DNA from: Prorocentrum cordatum
Taxonomy: Eukaryota; Sar; Dinophyceae; Prorocentrales; Prorocentraceae
Length of the DNA: 64,000 nt
Assembly: GCA_963575745.1 (NCBI GenBank)
Contig: CAUYUJ010019886.1
Coordinates: 2,501 to 66,500 of the forward strand
Direction of reading: 5' to 3'
Part shown: positions 38,100 through 49,436 of the stretch, one piece after another
How the letters are laid out: each line of letters begins with the position of its first letter
Position numbering within the stretch: the first letter of the stretch is position 1
The notes under the pieces: model-generated
The model's database searches: none
The model's input: the letters and a program-made list of their open reading frames with translations, nothing else
What the model was told of the DNA's origin: nothing
Translations under genes and position numbers: made by a program

Positions 38100-39540
38100 C
38101 CCTCCTTTTCTCAAGGGAAGCAGAGAGGAGCAACGGGGTTGCAAAGCACTCTGATGGTCTTGGCTGCCCCGTGTATAGCCACGAAGATGCCCTGGCGCGC
38201 TTCCCGAGTCGAGCAGCTTCCACTTCCTTGACGTTATTGCTTGTCTTATTCTCTCTCTCTCTCTCTCTTTCTCTTTCTTTAGTTCTCTCTGTCTCTCTCT
38301 CTTTCTCTTTTTCTCTTGGATTACTGCTTGGGTGTCCTCTGGCACCCAGATGCTGAAACGGCGACATGGTTCCGGACAGCACCGCCGCCCACGCCCTCAG
38401 GCGGTGCCTGTGTATGCGCCCGCACGAGTTGAGTAGCCTCCTCGGTTCTCTGGCCGCTGCACGTTCGTTTGGACTTACAGCTTCTCCTTCCGACTACCCA
38501 TGTTTGCACTCTTCTGTGTGCGACGCTTCGTACACTGCGCCTTCGACGATGCTCGATCGCAATCAGCACCTGCATTTGCTGTTCGCGCCTGAGGACCCTC
38601 TGCGCCGCTGACATAAGATAACATGTATGTGCCCGTTGAATGCCGCCAGCAGTGGGCGACCCCGTGCCCTCGGCCCCACCGTCCATCGAACAGAGCGCAG
38701 AGAATCTGGCACGACACTGGGGTGATGTTCGCAGCTGCCCTTATGATGTATCCGCTTGAGATCCTGGTGCTTCCCAGGCGCCCGCACACGGATACAGAAC
38801 AGGAGTGGATCTTGCTAGGGTGCCCGAGTTGGAGTTCATGGGATCTGTCATGCGCAGACTGTGCGGCGCCCGGTCGTTGACCATGCGCCGCTAATCTGCA
38901 GATGCAGGGCCTGCCGGAATCCCATTTAGTGGTTGTCACAACGGGGGGTCCCACGGTTTTGGTTGCTCTGTTTAAAACTTGCCGGGCTTTGCATGCCAAG
39001 CTTTGACCGCCACCCGTTTCCCGCCAACTGGCTGTATCAACGGTGCAGTGGTGTGCCCGTCGAAGGTCGAAGTTACTAATACTTGTCCAGGGCTCGTAGT
39101 AGCTGATGCTCAGCTGCTCAGCGGCGCTGGCAACACGCAGGTATGGTTCGCCGTGGCTGCGCTATTCCATGTCAAGGCCCAGTATCCAGTAGCTCTGTGT
39201 CAGGGCGGGAATGTTCTTTGTCGCAGACCAATAGACGACGTCGTATGCCTGGAGCCCTGGATCATGGAGTGAGCGTGCCACTCTATCCTCCCTCCCTCTC
39301 CTGTTCCTTCCTGTGTTTCTTCTCCGTCTTCCCATCACCCGCCTTGCTTCCTCCCTCTCTCTTCCTCCTTGTCCTCGTCGTCATCATCCTCCTTGCCCAG
39401 TCGTCGTCGCCGCCGTCGTCGTCATTACCATCCTGGTCGATGCCCTCTGCCTCGTCACCCTCTCCATCCTCCTCTTCACTGTGCTCCCCTTCGCCTCATA
39501 TCCGCCGTTGAGGAAGGGCGTGCGTGAGGGTTCTGCGCTG
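38100..39540. other. Anonymous region with a CT repeat
   Basis: 38251-38320 is (CT)n/(TTTC)n. The rest is mixed sequence without recognisable domain, repeat or RNA. Exons could be hidden here. Confidence 0.5.
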
Positions 39541-39562
39541 ACACTTGTTGCCCCCCATTTCA

Positions 39563-40538
39563 GGTGCTGCGAGACGCTCGGCGAGGGCTGCGACATCAAG
39601 GAGCTGGCCGAGGAGGACTCCGTTTTTCGGCATCGGTGCCTTCGGGAAGCGAGGAGCGGGAGGAGGACGAGGAGGAGAAGGAGGAGGAGGAGGAGGAGGA
39701 GGAAGAGCAGGAGGTTCAGGAGGAGCATGAGGATGAGGAGGACTGAGGAAGAGCAGCTTCCGCGGGTAGAGACCGCGCCCCTTGCGAAACCTTTACGGCG
39801 TCGAGGAAATGCCATGCCTGCCGCGCCCTGCGAGCCTACAACGAATAGAGACCGCACCACCTTCGCACCCCCTCTGGCGTCGAGGAGATGCCACGCATGC
39901 CACGCCTTGGGAGCCTGACACGGCGAACGACCCCACCACTTGCGCACCCCCCTCGGGCGTCGAGAAAGTGTCACGCCTGCCACGCCCTGGTAGCCTGACG
40001 CGCATAGCGACTCCACCCCCTGCGTGCCCCTTTTGGCGTCGTCAAAATTGCCACGCCTGACACTCCCTGGGAGCCCAGCACGGATGGCCGGATGGCGACC
40101 GCACCCTTTGCACACCCCCTCTAGCGTCGAGAGAGTGCCACACTTGCCACGCCCTTGGAGCCTGACACGGGTAGCGACCGCACCCTTCGCGCACCCCTTT
40201 GCATTACCGTGGCCCATGCCAGCAGTGACTTGCTCTTGTTGCGTGCGCGGTCGGCAGGGGTGACGAAGGAACTTTCAGAGTTCGAGTGGCGGGCCGTGCA
40301 AACTTGCGAGGAGAATCCCCAAGTGGATTTCGGGAAAACGAGGCCGATGAGTTACAAGTGGCTTTCGCGCGGAAAGTACGTCTCGGTTAGAGGCAACATT
40401 GTCGAGCCAAAACGGTCGAACAAATCCACGAGCAATTCACCAGATATTCGCCATGAATTCACACTGAACTTCACTGGGGACTTGACATCGGAACCCGAAG
40501 GGTTTCGCGGAGAAATGTATGCATTCTTTGCCAAATGA
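39563..40538 (+). CDS. Possible multi-exon gene of unknown function
   Basis: Two segments look coding. The first follows a typical acceptor (CCCCCCATTTCAG) at about 39563 and reads RCCETLGEGCDIKELAEEDSVF. The second follows CGGTCGGCAG at about 40260 and reads VTKELSEFEWRAVQTC... to GEMYAFFAK and a TGA at 40536-40538, about 91 residues with balanced composition. Between them lie a GAG run (39660-39745) and an 80-bp satellite. Whether the two belong to one gene is not shown. The family is not recognised. Confidence 0.35.
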
Positions 40539-40760
40539 GCAAAACTTGCGCCGCGAAATGTTCACTTGCACCCCGTGCGGCCTCGTCCTGAGTGACATCT
40601 GGTTTCGAGGAAAGGCCACGCCTGCCACGCCCTCGGGGACTGAGACGGATAGTGACCCCACCACTTGCGCACCCCCATTTGGTGTCGAGAATATGCCACC
40701 CCTGCCGCGCCCTTGGAGTCTGACTCGGATAGCGACCCCCCCCCCTGGCCACCCGTTGTG
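39765..40760 (+). repeat. 80-bp tandem satellite interrupted by a unique segment
   Basis: Units run from GCGACC(G/C)CACC through GCGTCGAG and TGCCACGCC to GAGCCTGACACGG. Equivalent points occur at about 39769, 39848, 39928, 40008, 40096 and 40176, mostly 80 bases apart. Two more units lie at 40600-40760. The unique stretch 40216-40599 between them contains the possible exon. Confidence 0.8.
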
Positions 40761-41012
40761 TACTAGCGTTGTTATGTCAGCGTTTCGCGTTTTGCGTGTC
40801 CTCCTACTCCTACTTGTGCGTGGTGTGGATGCGTGCGGTGTGTATGTGTGTTGTGTGGTTGCACGGCTGCATGTGTGCGTGTGTCCATGCGCATGCGTGT
40901 GAGAAGAGAGGGAAGGGGGGGAGCCGTGTGTGAGTGTGTATGCAGCCCCGCGCGGCCCGCCAGCTATCCGAACGCGCCGCTGTCAACAATTGTGTGCGTG
41001 TGTTTGTGTGTG

Positions 41013-41044
<32 letters not shown>

Positions 41045-41060
41045 TGTGTGTGTGTGTATG
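40761..41060. repeat. TG/GTGC microsatellites
   Basis: 40820-40925 is TG-rich, and 40985-41060 is (GTGC)n then (TG)n. No gene is seen. Confidence 0.7.
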
Positions 41061-43303
41061 TTGGGAGAGGCGCGGGTGCGACGCGGGTTGGGAGAACACC
41101 AAAACCTAACTTAGCTTGTGGGGGACACCGACAACCCGCACCGCAGAACCGCACTACAGCCGGGCACCCAGGGATGGTGCAAGACCGCTCGGCCCCCTCA
41201 CTCTCATAACAGAGGACATGCTGAGGAGGCGGCGCGGAATGAGAGAATCTTGCCCCAGATCTTCGCTACCAGCGCGGCGCCCCTGCCAGCCAGGCTTCTA
41301 GACCCTCCCCCGCTCCCCCCTTCGAGCCCGACGCCCCTCCCCCCGCCCATTGTGTGCTCCCCACACCCCCTCCTGTGGATTTTGGTCGTCGTCCCCTCGG
41401 CGCCGCGCCGCGCGACGTCCCCCCCCTCCCCTTCCCCGACGCCGCCAGCCACCAGACCCTGCGGCCGCTGCTGCGGCAGCCCGCCCTGCCGCTGCTGCCG
41501 CTGAGCTCTGGCACGCCCCTCGCGCTGCGCCCGGGTGCCCCACGGGGGGGAGCCACGGCTGCCGCTCCGGTGGGCGCGCCCGGACCAGGCCCGAGCATGC
41601 CGTTCGGCAGCCGCCCCTCGCGCAGGCCGCTGCCCATGCAGAGCGCAGCCCGCGTGGGCGCAGCCCGCACGTGGCCCCGGCAGCCGCTTCTGTATGCCCC
41701 TCGCGCGTCGTGTGGCCCATCGTCGAGGAAGGGGAACAAAAAAACCCGACCACGAGTGGCGTTTGCTGGAGGGTCCTGGGCGTTGGCTAGACAGTCCTGC
41801 CCAGTTCGATCCCTTCCCCAGGTACATTTCCTAGACGGCTTCGCCTGTCGGGGTACTGCTTGCAAGGGTGCTTTTTCTGCAGTCTACACAGGGGGCCCGG
41901 GCGACTTACCTAGGATGTTCTCGAATACAGTAGTAAGTTGTCACTTGGTATTTTTTTTGCCGCAATCATTTGCAACTCAGCAGGGGTTCAGAAAAGGCCT
42001 GGAAGGTCCCTTTGGAAAGCGAAGAGGCGGAGCATGAGGAGAAGGAGGAGGTGGAATAGGAGGAAGACGATGAAGAGCGATACGATGCGCAGGAGGAGGA
42101 GGCGAAGGCGGAGGAGCAGGGGGAGAAGGAGGCGAAGGCGGAGGAAGAGAAGGAGGGGGGGAAGGAGGCAAAGGAAGAGGAGGGGGCAGGAGGTGGAGGG
42201 GGACCGGGAGGACGTGTGATGGAGGCCAGGGTACGGATGCAGTGAGCATAAGCCAGAAGCGCGCTCTTCCATCATTGCCGTGTCCTCTTGGATGCCCTCT
42301 TGGGCGCCTTCGGGCTCCTGCAGGGTCCTTTTGAGCGCTCACGTGGAGCCATCTTTGAGCCATCGTGGATGCCATCTTCGACAGAGTTGGGCCGATTTGG
42401 GTGATGCAAGTGATTATGTTTGGCCATGCGGGGTAGTATTGGAGCCATCTTGGGCCATTCGGGGAGCCGCCAGGGCCTGCAGAGCGATTCAGTGGCCTCT
42501 CAGCTCTGGGGCCTAGGAGGTGTGTTGAGGAGCTCGTGAAGGCACTGGCTCCCTCTTCTCCCCCTCGGCCTCCTGGGGCCCGCTGGGGCCCTTTGGTGTC
42601 TCCATGGGCCGTCTTTCCTGGGGCGTCCTGATGCTTCCCCGCTGCACGTCACTGGGCCCTCCGATCGCCTCCCCGGGGCACGTTTGTCTTTCCTGGGGCA
42701 TCCCGGGCCCTCCTGGGGCCGCTCGCCGCCGAGGTCGTCCCGGGTGCCCCCCCATTGCTGACCTTTGGGAGCCATGCTGGAACCCTGTGGGGCCACCCTC
42801 GTGCTTCAGGAGACAGGGTCGCAGGGCAGACAGAAGAGACTTCCGGCATTGGCAAGTGAGCAGCCCGGCAATGCGTCTCACAGTTCGGGATGCTTCTCGA
42901 TGCTGGTGGTATGCTACCGCTGGCCGCTCGTACACTGTCGCCCAGGTATATATTGACATTGGCCAAGTCGGTCTTGCAGCCTCTGGCTCAAGCTGGAGTT
43001 CCAAGTGTCACGTGTGGGGTGTTTGGGGACGTTGCCGTGTTACGGTCAGGAACGTTGGTTTAGCGTGTCGCTCCGCCGGTGCTGGCCCACCACGCTGCGG
43101 CGCGACAAGCTACCCACGCTTCAGTCCCCGAGCGACAATTTTTTCGAGCCTCTCCCAGCCTCCCGCCCCGCGGAGCAGAGCGACACGCTAGCCGCTCGCA
43201 GGGCATGGCGTGCCACCAGGGCCGCCGCCGCGACACGCTCGGCAAACAAGTTCCTGACCGTAGTCGCGTTTTTTTGTTGCAAGAGTCTTTCAGAGGTGCA
43301 GCC
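41061..43303. other. Upstream region of the host gene: possible Pro/Ala-rich exon, GGA run, CTGGGGC repeats
   Basis: 41380-41710 reads a Pro/Ala/Arg-rich frame (for example ALPLLPLSSGTP) that could be an exon, but composition alone is weak evidence. 42015-42215 is (GGA/GAAG)n. 42290-42760 has degenerate CCTGGGGC/CTTGGG units like those at 58.3-59.2 kb. Nothing else is recognised. Confidence 0.4.
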
Positions 43304-46300
43304 ATGGCCGAGGCCAGCACCACGAGCACTTCTAGACTCAGTGGGCTCACGGGCTCGCGCAAGAAGACCCAGCTGGAAGTGCTGCAGCACCTGGTGACCA
43401 AGCACATTACGGACCCGTCCCTCATAAACCTGGCGAATGCGAGCGACTTTGGGATCACGTCCACTGAGCGTGGCATCTCCCGCTACGAGAACACCCACCT
43501 GGTGGCAGCGTTGGACACGCTGTTAGCCTACCAGCGCGACCGGCGTGCCAAGGCGCTCGGCGGTCTCGCCATCATGAGGAGGTCGTACACACACGACCCC
43601 CGGACACGATTGATAGAGCTCCTGAAGCGGTGGTTGCGGGCCAGCGCACCGAACAAGGACGTTCTGGAAGAGGAAGTGCACAGAATGTGCATGCTTTGTC
43701 GTGACATCCTCAATCACCCAAACCTGTTCCCGTCTCGCAACACTAGAAGCTTCATGCAGACGCTCGCGGAGGTCTACCAGCACCTGCAGGTCCAGCTGCG
43801 GGAAGTGCTGGAGAGAGACCGCACGTGCGCGGAGCTGGCAGTGCGGTGCCTCTCCCTGAGCAGGAACCTCATCGCCGACGCCATCATCTTCCTGCTGGTG
43901 GCCACCACTGACCTGGGGAAGACGGACAAGCTGCCGTCGGTGGAGGTGGTCGCGCTGTGGCAGTCCCTGCCCAGCGAGACGAACCCGCTGCCGAGCCGCG
44001 CCGATGTGGCGCTGCAGAAGCTCATGAAGGAGGGCTGGCAGACCACGTGCGGTGCGGTGGTGGCCCGACTGCTGAGCATGCCGTCCACCTTTCGCGTCTT
44101 CGACTCCGCGGGGGCCGAGGCTGAGGCCCAGGCCTCGAGCGGCTTCACGGCCGCGGGCGGCGCCACGGGCTCGACCAGTCAGCCGGCGACGGCGGCGGAG
44201 ATCGGTGGCGAAATCCGAACCCTGCCCTCGCCCATCCATGATTCAGGCAACTCGATGGGCGGCGGGGGTATACGATTCGGAATTCGCCGAGCGTTTTGGC
44301 GAAACCCGAATCCTGCCCCCGGCTCCCATCGATTCTGGAGAATCGGTGGTTGGGGGGGGTAGGATTCGGATGTTGCCGCAGGAGACGGCGCTGGTGTCCG
44401 CAATCGCGGCGGACAGCGTGACCACTTTCTTCGCGGAGGTCCGGCAGGAGCTGGAAAGGGACGCGCTCAAGGCGAACTCCGGCTTCGCGGGGCCCTTCCG
44501 GGAGGCCCGGCTAAAGAAGTTCCGGCTGACGTTCGTGGACGCAGCGGAGACCGTGTTCCACCTGGTCTACCTTCTGGGCGAAGTGCTCGTGCACTTCCAG
44601 AGGATCAGCGACGGAATGGGCGATTACGGCATGATCCGGGTGGCTCCGTGGCTCCACCCGTTCTTGGACGCGATCGTGGATAAGGTTCAGGAGGGGGAAG
44701 AGCACAGAGACACAATGAATCGGCGATTCCGAGGACAATATGGGCAAACATTGGAAAGGGGGGGGGGAAGACGGAAACCCAGAACATGTGGGAAGAGGTT
44801 GGAAGTCCTAGGAGTTGTGTCTGTTCGTTTGCGTGTCCCTGGGCCTCTCCACAAAGGTCCTCGGGCTGAAGGGGCACCTCGCCACGCTCAACGCGGGCAT
44901 GGACACCGAGCTGGTGTTGGCGAAGGCGCGAGGCCAGAAGGTGAAGAAGCCCATCCCGACAGAGATCCAGCTCAGCCGAGCGCACGGTGCCATCGAGCGC
45001 GCCGTCACGGCACGGGAGAGCCACTCGGCGCTGCTGGCGAAGGCCATCGAGGACCTGCGCTCGCGCTCGGCGCCGGAGCGCCTGCCGCACATGGTCGAGG
45101 GGATACACGACGCCTGCATGCAGCTGGAGCACGTGTTCGCCTCCCCGCAGTTCCGCGAGTGCGTCGGCGACGCCTTCCCCGACCTGCCGGCCCTGACCGA
45201 GATGGCGGCGGCGCGGACGCAGCCCACGCTCTTCGACGCCGACGACGGCCTCGCGCTGGCGGGGGAGGCCTTCGAGGGCAGCGACGACGAGGAGGACAAG
45301 CAGAGGGAGCGGTCCTGGCTGTCCTCCTCCGCGAGCGGGCGCAGGCAGAGTACGGGCTCGGGCGAGGGCAGCAGCTGGCGCCACCGCGAGAGCTCGCTGC
45401 GGCGGCGCGCCTACGACACGGTCGTGCAGGGGCTGGGCTGCAGCGCCCCTGGAGCTAGCCAGAGCCAGGAGTCAGAGGAGGAACAGGTGCCCATACCTCT
45501 GCCCTCCGCCCGTGTTCCCCTCTTCGGGCCTCCTCGGAGGCCCTCGTCGCCACCGTTGGATTCGCCTCGAAAGTCTGGTCAGCACGCACCCCGGGAGTGG
45601 TCCAGGGAGTAGCGGTATCGGTACCTGCCTTGTGGTTTCCCCAAGGAGGTGACGCTAGCTGGCAGGTTCCCTCCAGAGGACACCGGCCTCCCACCTGACG
45701 GCTGGGTCTGCCGCCATGGCCCCGGAGGCCGTATCATGTGGCACCACACGTCGCTGGGCCCGGCGCCGTGGGAGTTGGAGCAGACCGAGGCCAGCGCCAC
45801 GCCTTCCGCCGTCAGCCCTCGCTCCGTGGCCTCCGGGCCCTCGCCCTTCAAGCCGCCACGTCCGCAGGCCGCGGCCTCGCCCTTTGCGCCCGCTTCGCGG
45901 GAGCGGCCGGCGCCGGTGCAGTGGCTGGACCTGGACGAGCGCGAGTCGCCCCGGTCGCAGAACACCGCGCCGCCACAGCCGCAGCTGGACAGGGAGGACA
46001 CGGACGCGCAGCAGTGGGTCCCAGCGCCTGCTGCGGCGCGCCCAGCGGCGGCGGCGGCCAGCGCCGCCTCCTCTCCCGCGCCGTCGCATTGCACCAGCCC
46101 GAGCCTGCCTCAGTCGGGTTGGTCGGGTGCGCCACCCTCGCCGCCGTGCCTCTCGTCACCGACCAGCCTCACTGCGGAAGTCTATAGGCTCGCCCGCGGG
46201 TCGGGGGGCATCTCGCAGCGCCACGACCGTCGAAGACTGATCCTGGAGGGCTGCAAGTTGCATGTCTGCGAGCCTGGCTCGGTGGACCAAGTGAAGTTTT

Positions 46301-46572
46301 CTCTGGACCTCGCCAGCGAGATGAGCGAGGTCGTGCTGCTCCCCCACGGAGTCCTGTCGCTGCAGCTGCGGCTCCAGCAGCGCAGGAGGTCCTCGTCCAG
46401 GGTGCGCTCGCTCGGGTATGCCCGGATGGGGGGGCCGGCCGCTGGGGCGCCGGAGGAGAAGACGTACTCCTTCGAGTTCGACCCGCCAGGCGACGCGGCC
46501 GCCTTCCGGGCGGAGATCCTCAAACGCAGGGCGGTTGTTTGCAGGTCGCCGCTCGCCCAGCCGACACTGTGA
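43304..46572 (+). CDS. Host gene of unknown function, four exons separated by introner-like introns
   Basis: The start ATG is in context GCAGCCATGG. Exons read 43304-44197, 44382-44684, 44857-45486 and 45646-46572. All junctions are phase 0, giving about 917 residues. Exon 1 is helical (LQHLVTKHITDPSLI, KALGGLAIMRRSY). Exon 2 (ETALVSAIAADSV ... FLDAIVDK) and exon 3 (VLGLKGHLATLN ... CMQLEHVF) are also helical; exon 3 ends in an acidic Ser-rich tail. Exon 4 is Pro/Ala-rich and then has a compact C-terminal region (AEVYRLARGSGGISQRHDRR ... YSFEFDPPGDAAAFRAEILKRR) that resembles a PH-like fold. I do not recognise the family. Spliced exons keep a sensible frame only if the three elements are removed, which supports the model. 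Upstream exons cannot be excluded. Confidence 0.75.
44198..44381 (+). mobile_element. Intron 1 of the host gene: introner-like, family B, apparent GA-AG
   Basis: GGAGA occurs at both edges (44197-44201 and 44381-44385). Only removal of GAGATCGG...GCCGCAG keeps the protein frame; the nearby GT (44205) would shift it. Inverted repeats inside: CGAATCCTGCCCCC against GGGGGGTAGGATTCG. A second copy is at 31951-32128. Confidence 0.75.
44685..44856 (+). mobile_element. Intron 2 of the host gene: introner-like, family C, GT-AG
   Basis: GTTCAGGAGG...CCACAAAG, 172 bases, flanked by the direct repeat AAGGT. Copies or halves occur at 32681-32866 and 31377-31920. Phase 0. Confidence 0.85.
45487..45645 (+). 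mobile_element. Intron 3 of the host gene: introner-like, family D, GT-AG
   Basis: GTGCCCATACC...CCCCAAG, 159 bases, phase 0. Ends are inverted (GTGCCCATACC near the start, GGTATCGGTACC near the end). A copy lies at 62395-62561 (shared TACCTCTxCCCTCC, CCTCGTCGCCACC, TTCGCCTCGA). Confidence 0.85.
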
Positions 46573-46778
46573 AACTTACCTGATGGGCAAACCTTACACC
46601 GCCACCACCACCACCAGATGTAGGACGGGGGAGAAGGGAGGATGAGGAAGGCCTCCTCCTCCTCCTCCTCCTCCTCCTCCTCCTCCTCTTCCCTCTCCCA
46701 GCTATGGTAGTTGTGGTGGGAGATTGGCCCATCATTACCCCACCGGCGGCGGCTGGGCCCATGTCCCCTCAAAATCCA
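46573..46778. repeat. 3' flank of the host gene with CTC run
   Basis: (CAC)n at about 46602-46616 and (CTC)n at 46650-46690. No polyadenylation motif is apparent. Confidence 0.6.
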
Positions 46779-46990
46779 GGCCTCCCGAATGGGGTCCGCC
46801 AGAAGATGGGGTCGGAGCATCGCTCTGTATCGCCGATGCATCGCCGCTGTGGCGCGGTGTGGAGGCCGAGTCTCTCCACGTCGCCGTCGCCGAAGCACCG
46901 CTGACGTCGCCGATGCATCGGCGATTCGTCGGCGATCCAGCGCGATCCTCCGACCCCATCTTTTCGGACCCCATTTCTATCTGGGAGGCC
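46779..46990. repeat. Palindromic MITE-like element with ~70-bp arms
   Basis: GGCCTCCCGAATGGGGTCC...GATGGGGTCGGAGCATCGC at the left is inverted at the right (...GATCCTCCGACCCCATC ... GGACCCCATT...GGGAGGCC). CGATGCATCG palindromes sit near the centre. 212 bases, non-coding. Confidence 0.85.
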
Positions 46991-47297
46991 TCTACAGAAG
47001 CGAACGGTCCAGCACGTCTACGGTGGCAGCTCGCACGCCCGGAGTCGGGATGAGCTAAGCCTTTCCCCGTGCGGCGCGTGCGGGGCCGCCAGTGCGCTGG
47101 CCGCGCCGTGGCGACCTCTCCCCGCGCGGACGCCAGGCCAGCAGCCAGCACCTACCCCGGAGCCCGCCTCAACAAACAAGACGGGCGGTCCGCCCCGCCC
47201 CGGCAGATCGGTACTGGGTATGGAACGGATTGGGTACGAAGACCGACGGCAGTTTCGCAGGCCTCCACGTTGACACCGACACCAATATCGGCGGTGT

Positions 47298-47415
47298 GCC
47301 TCCACCGAGGGGCGAAGATCCCGATCTCGGTGATGGTGGTAATATTCTGGCTTCCAAGGTGACCGAAATATTACCACCAATGCCGAAATCCAGGATCATT
47401 TCCCCCCGTGGAGGC
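47298..47415. repeat. Palindromic MITE-like element with ~50-bp arms
   Basis: GCCTCCACCGAGGGG...GGTGGTAATATTC is inverted as GAAATATTACCACC...CCCCGTGGAGGC, with a loop of about 17 bases. 118 bases; an almost complete hairpin. Confidence 0.9.
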
Positions 47416-49436
47416 AATTTCCAGGCCTTCAAAGCTCATGTCCACTTTGAGCCGAGCTCGCTGTCCGGTGTCGCCGCGGATGTGGTCAACTTGAGACAAC
47501 CCGTCGCCCACTGCCCCCAGCAGCGGCCGCTGCCGGTCTGGGACCAACTTTGCTGTCGGGCCCACCTCGTCCGCACCCCATTTACGGGCGCGCCAGGGAA
47601 ACGGCGAGCAAGTCGGACGTAATCTGGGGGATCTCCTGGCCCGGCGGCGGGGCCCTCGGTGCCCGGGCCCCTTTTGGTCGGGGCGGAGGGGGGGAGCGTC
47701 TGCGAGGGGGGGCGCCACGGGAGGCCTCGCAGGGGGCCCGCGAGGCACTTTGGGTGCTGGCTGCGGCTGCGAGCGCGTGCGTTCCGGGTGGGGTTTGGGG
47801 GGGGCAGGGCCTCACGCGCCCGTCTTGACATGACACGCAGCACGTGCCGTGTGCGAAACGTCCGCGTCGCGCTGCGCGTCGGCTCCACGTGCTGGCCCGC
47901 GCTTGGGCCGCCGCGCCGAGCGTGCGCCTGCGCTCTCCGCGTTGAGCTCCGAGCCAACACGCTGCGGGTTGCGCGTTGCGTTTCGGCGCGGCAGGCCTAC
48001 TCGTGACACGTTCGAATCCGCAGTTCAGAGTCAGCGGCATGATGTGCTCCATCGCCCTCGATCGCCGAGGGGCAGCCCGGCCGACGGGCAGGCAGGCATA
48101 GGCAGGCGGGCGCCGGCTCCTTCGGGGCCTCCTCTCGGGGATCTCTTTTTGAGGCCCGCCGTCGGTCTCGCGGGCAGTCTTGGGGAGCAGGGCCTGAAGT
48201 GTCGGCGCGGGTTCCCCCTCTTGGGGCCCTCTTCGGGCCGTCTGGGGTCTTGGGGGAGCCTCTTGGGCACTGCTGGGGGATTTGGGGCCGTTTTGGGACA
48301 CCACGTGGGGTCTATTGGGACGTCTTGGGCGCGACCGAAGAGACGAGTGTGCCAAAGCCATGCAGCAACATGTTTTTTTGTGGTGCATGTACATGATTAC
48401 ATTTGCATTGGCCTCTTTCCCCAAGAGACCTCCAGGACGGCCCCTGGGGTCAGCCGAAAACATGTGGGGAGGAGTGTGCACTCCCAGCCGCGCTCCATCC
48501 CGAGGCCTCCAGAAATGTCCTGTGAGCCGCCCGCGCCAGAGAGAGCCCGGAACTTGAGCTTCTGGACCCCCTCTGGCGTATTAACAAGAGTCAGTGTTAA
48601 GGATTTTCAGGGGCCTGAGGACACTCCTTCCCCAGCCTACGGTGGTGGATGTGTGTGTGTGTGTTGTTGGCAAGCTTGCCGACGCCGCGGGTTGGCCAGG
48701 ACTGTCGAGCCACGGTTGTGCGAATCGAGGCCCATGCATGAAGCAGGATGAGGAGGAAGGCAGCCGCAGAACCAGAATGAGGAGCGCGCTTGGAGAGGCT
48801 CGATCGCCATCGAGCCTAGTCGACGCAAGGACATGTAAACAGCCATGCGCACTTGATCGGCCTCGCTGTGCGAATCCAAGTATCCAGAAGTCGGGCACAT
48901 CAGCGCCTGTTCAAGTAAGTCAGTAAGGGCGAAGAGAGGGCACTCGAACATACGCGTGACGATAGTGGTGCGGTGTACACGCGTGCGTATGCATGTCCAT
49001 GTATATGTGCACTTGGGGTACAGTCGAAACCAGTCATGCCTATAAGTAAACACATGGTCACATGGTCACACGCTTAGTAGAGCCCATCGGCAACTGTTAG
49101 GTGCCGCTGTTTGTTGTGAATGGCTGTTTCCCGTTCTGGAAAGAAAAAATAGGGATACACCCCGAACGGATATCGCGACGCCGAGGTCCAGACACCCAAT
49201 ACATGTTTCAACGCGTTAGGTCGGAATGTCCAGTAATTTAATACGCAGTTAATTTCAACAATCGTGAGCAAATGTGTGATCTTGCGCTTGGTCTTCCCAT
49301 ATCGTTCGTTCGTTTGTGTGTGTGCCGCCCACCGCGCTCTGGCCCTGCTCGCTTGGCTGCTGCTGCCCCCCCCCCGGCTGCTCATCGTCAAACTCTTCGA
49401 CGTCAAAGCGTCCCTTCTATCTCTCGGCCGTTGCCC
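47416..49436. other. Anonymous region, partly GGCCTCTTGGGG-like
   Basis: 47630-48330 carries degenerate CTTGGGG/GGCCC units. 48640-48665 is (TG)n. The rest is unique sequence with no recognised gene. Confidence 0.5.

Noticed and set aside
40985-41060. TG/GTGC run as a regulatory Z-DNA element
   Set aside because: It is an ordinary microsatellite next to no identified gene.
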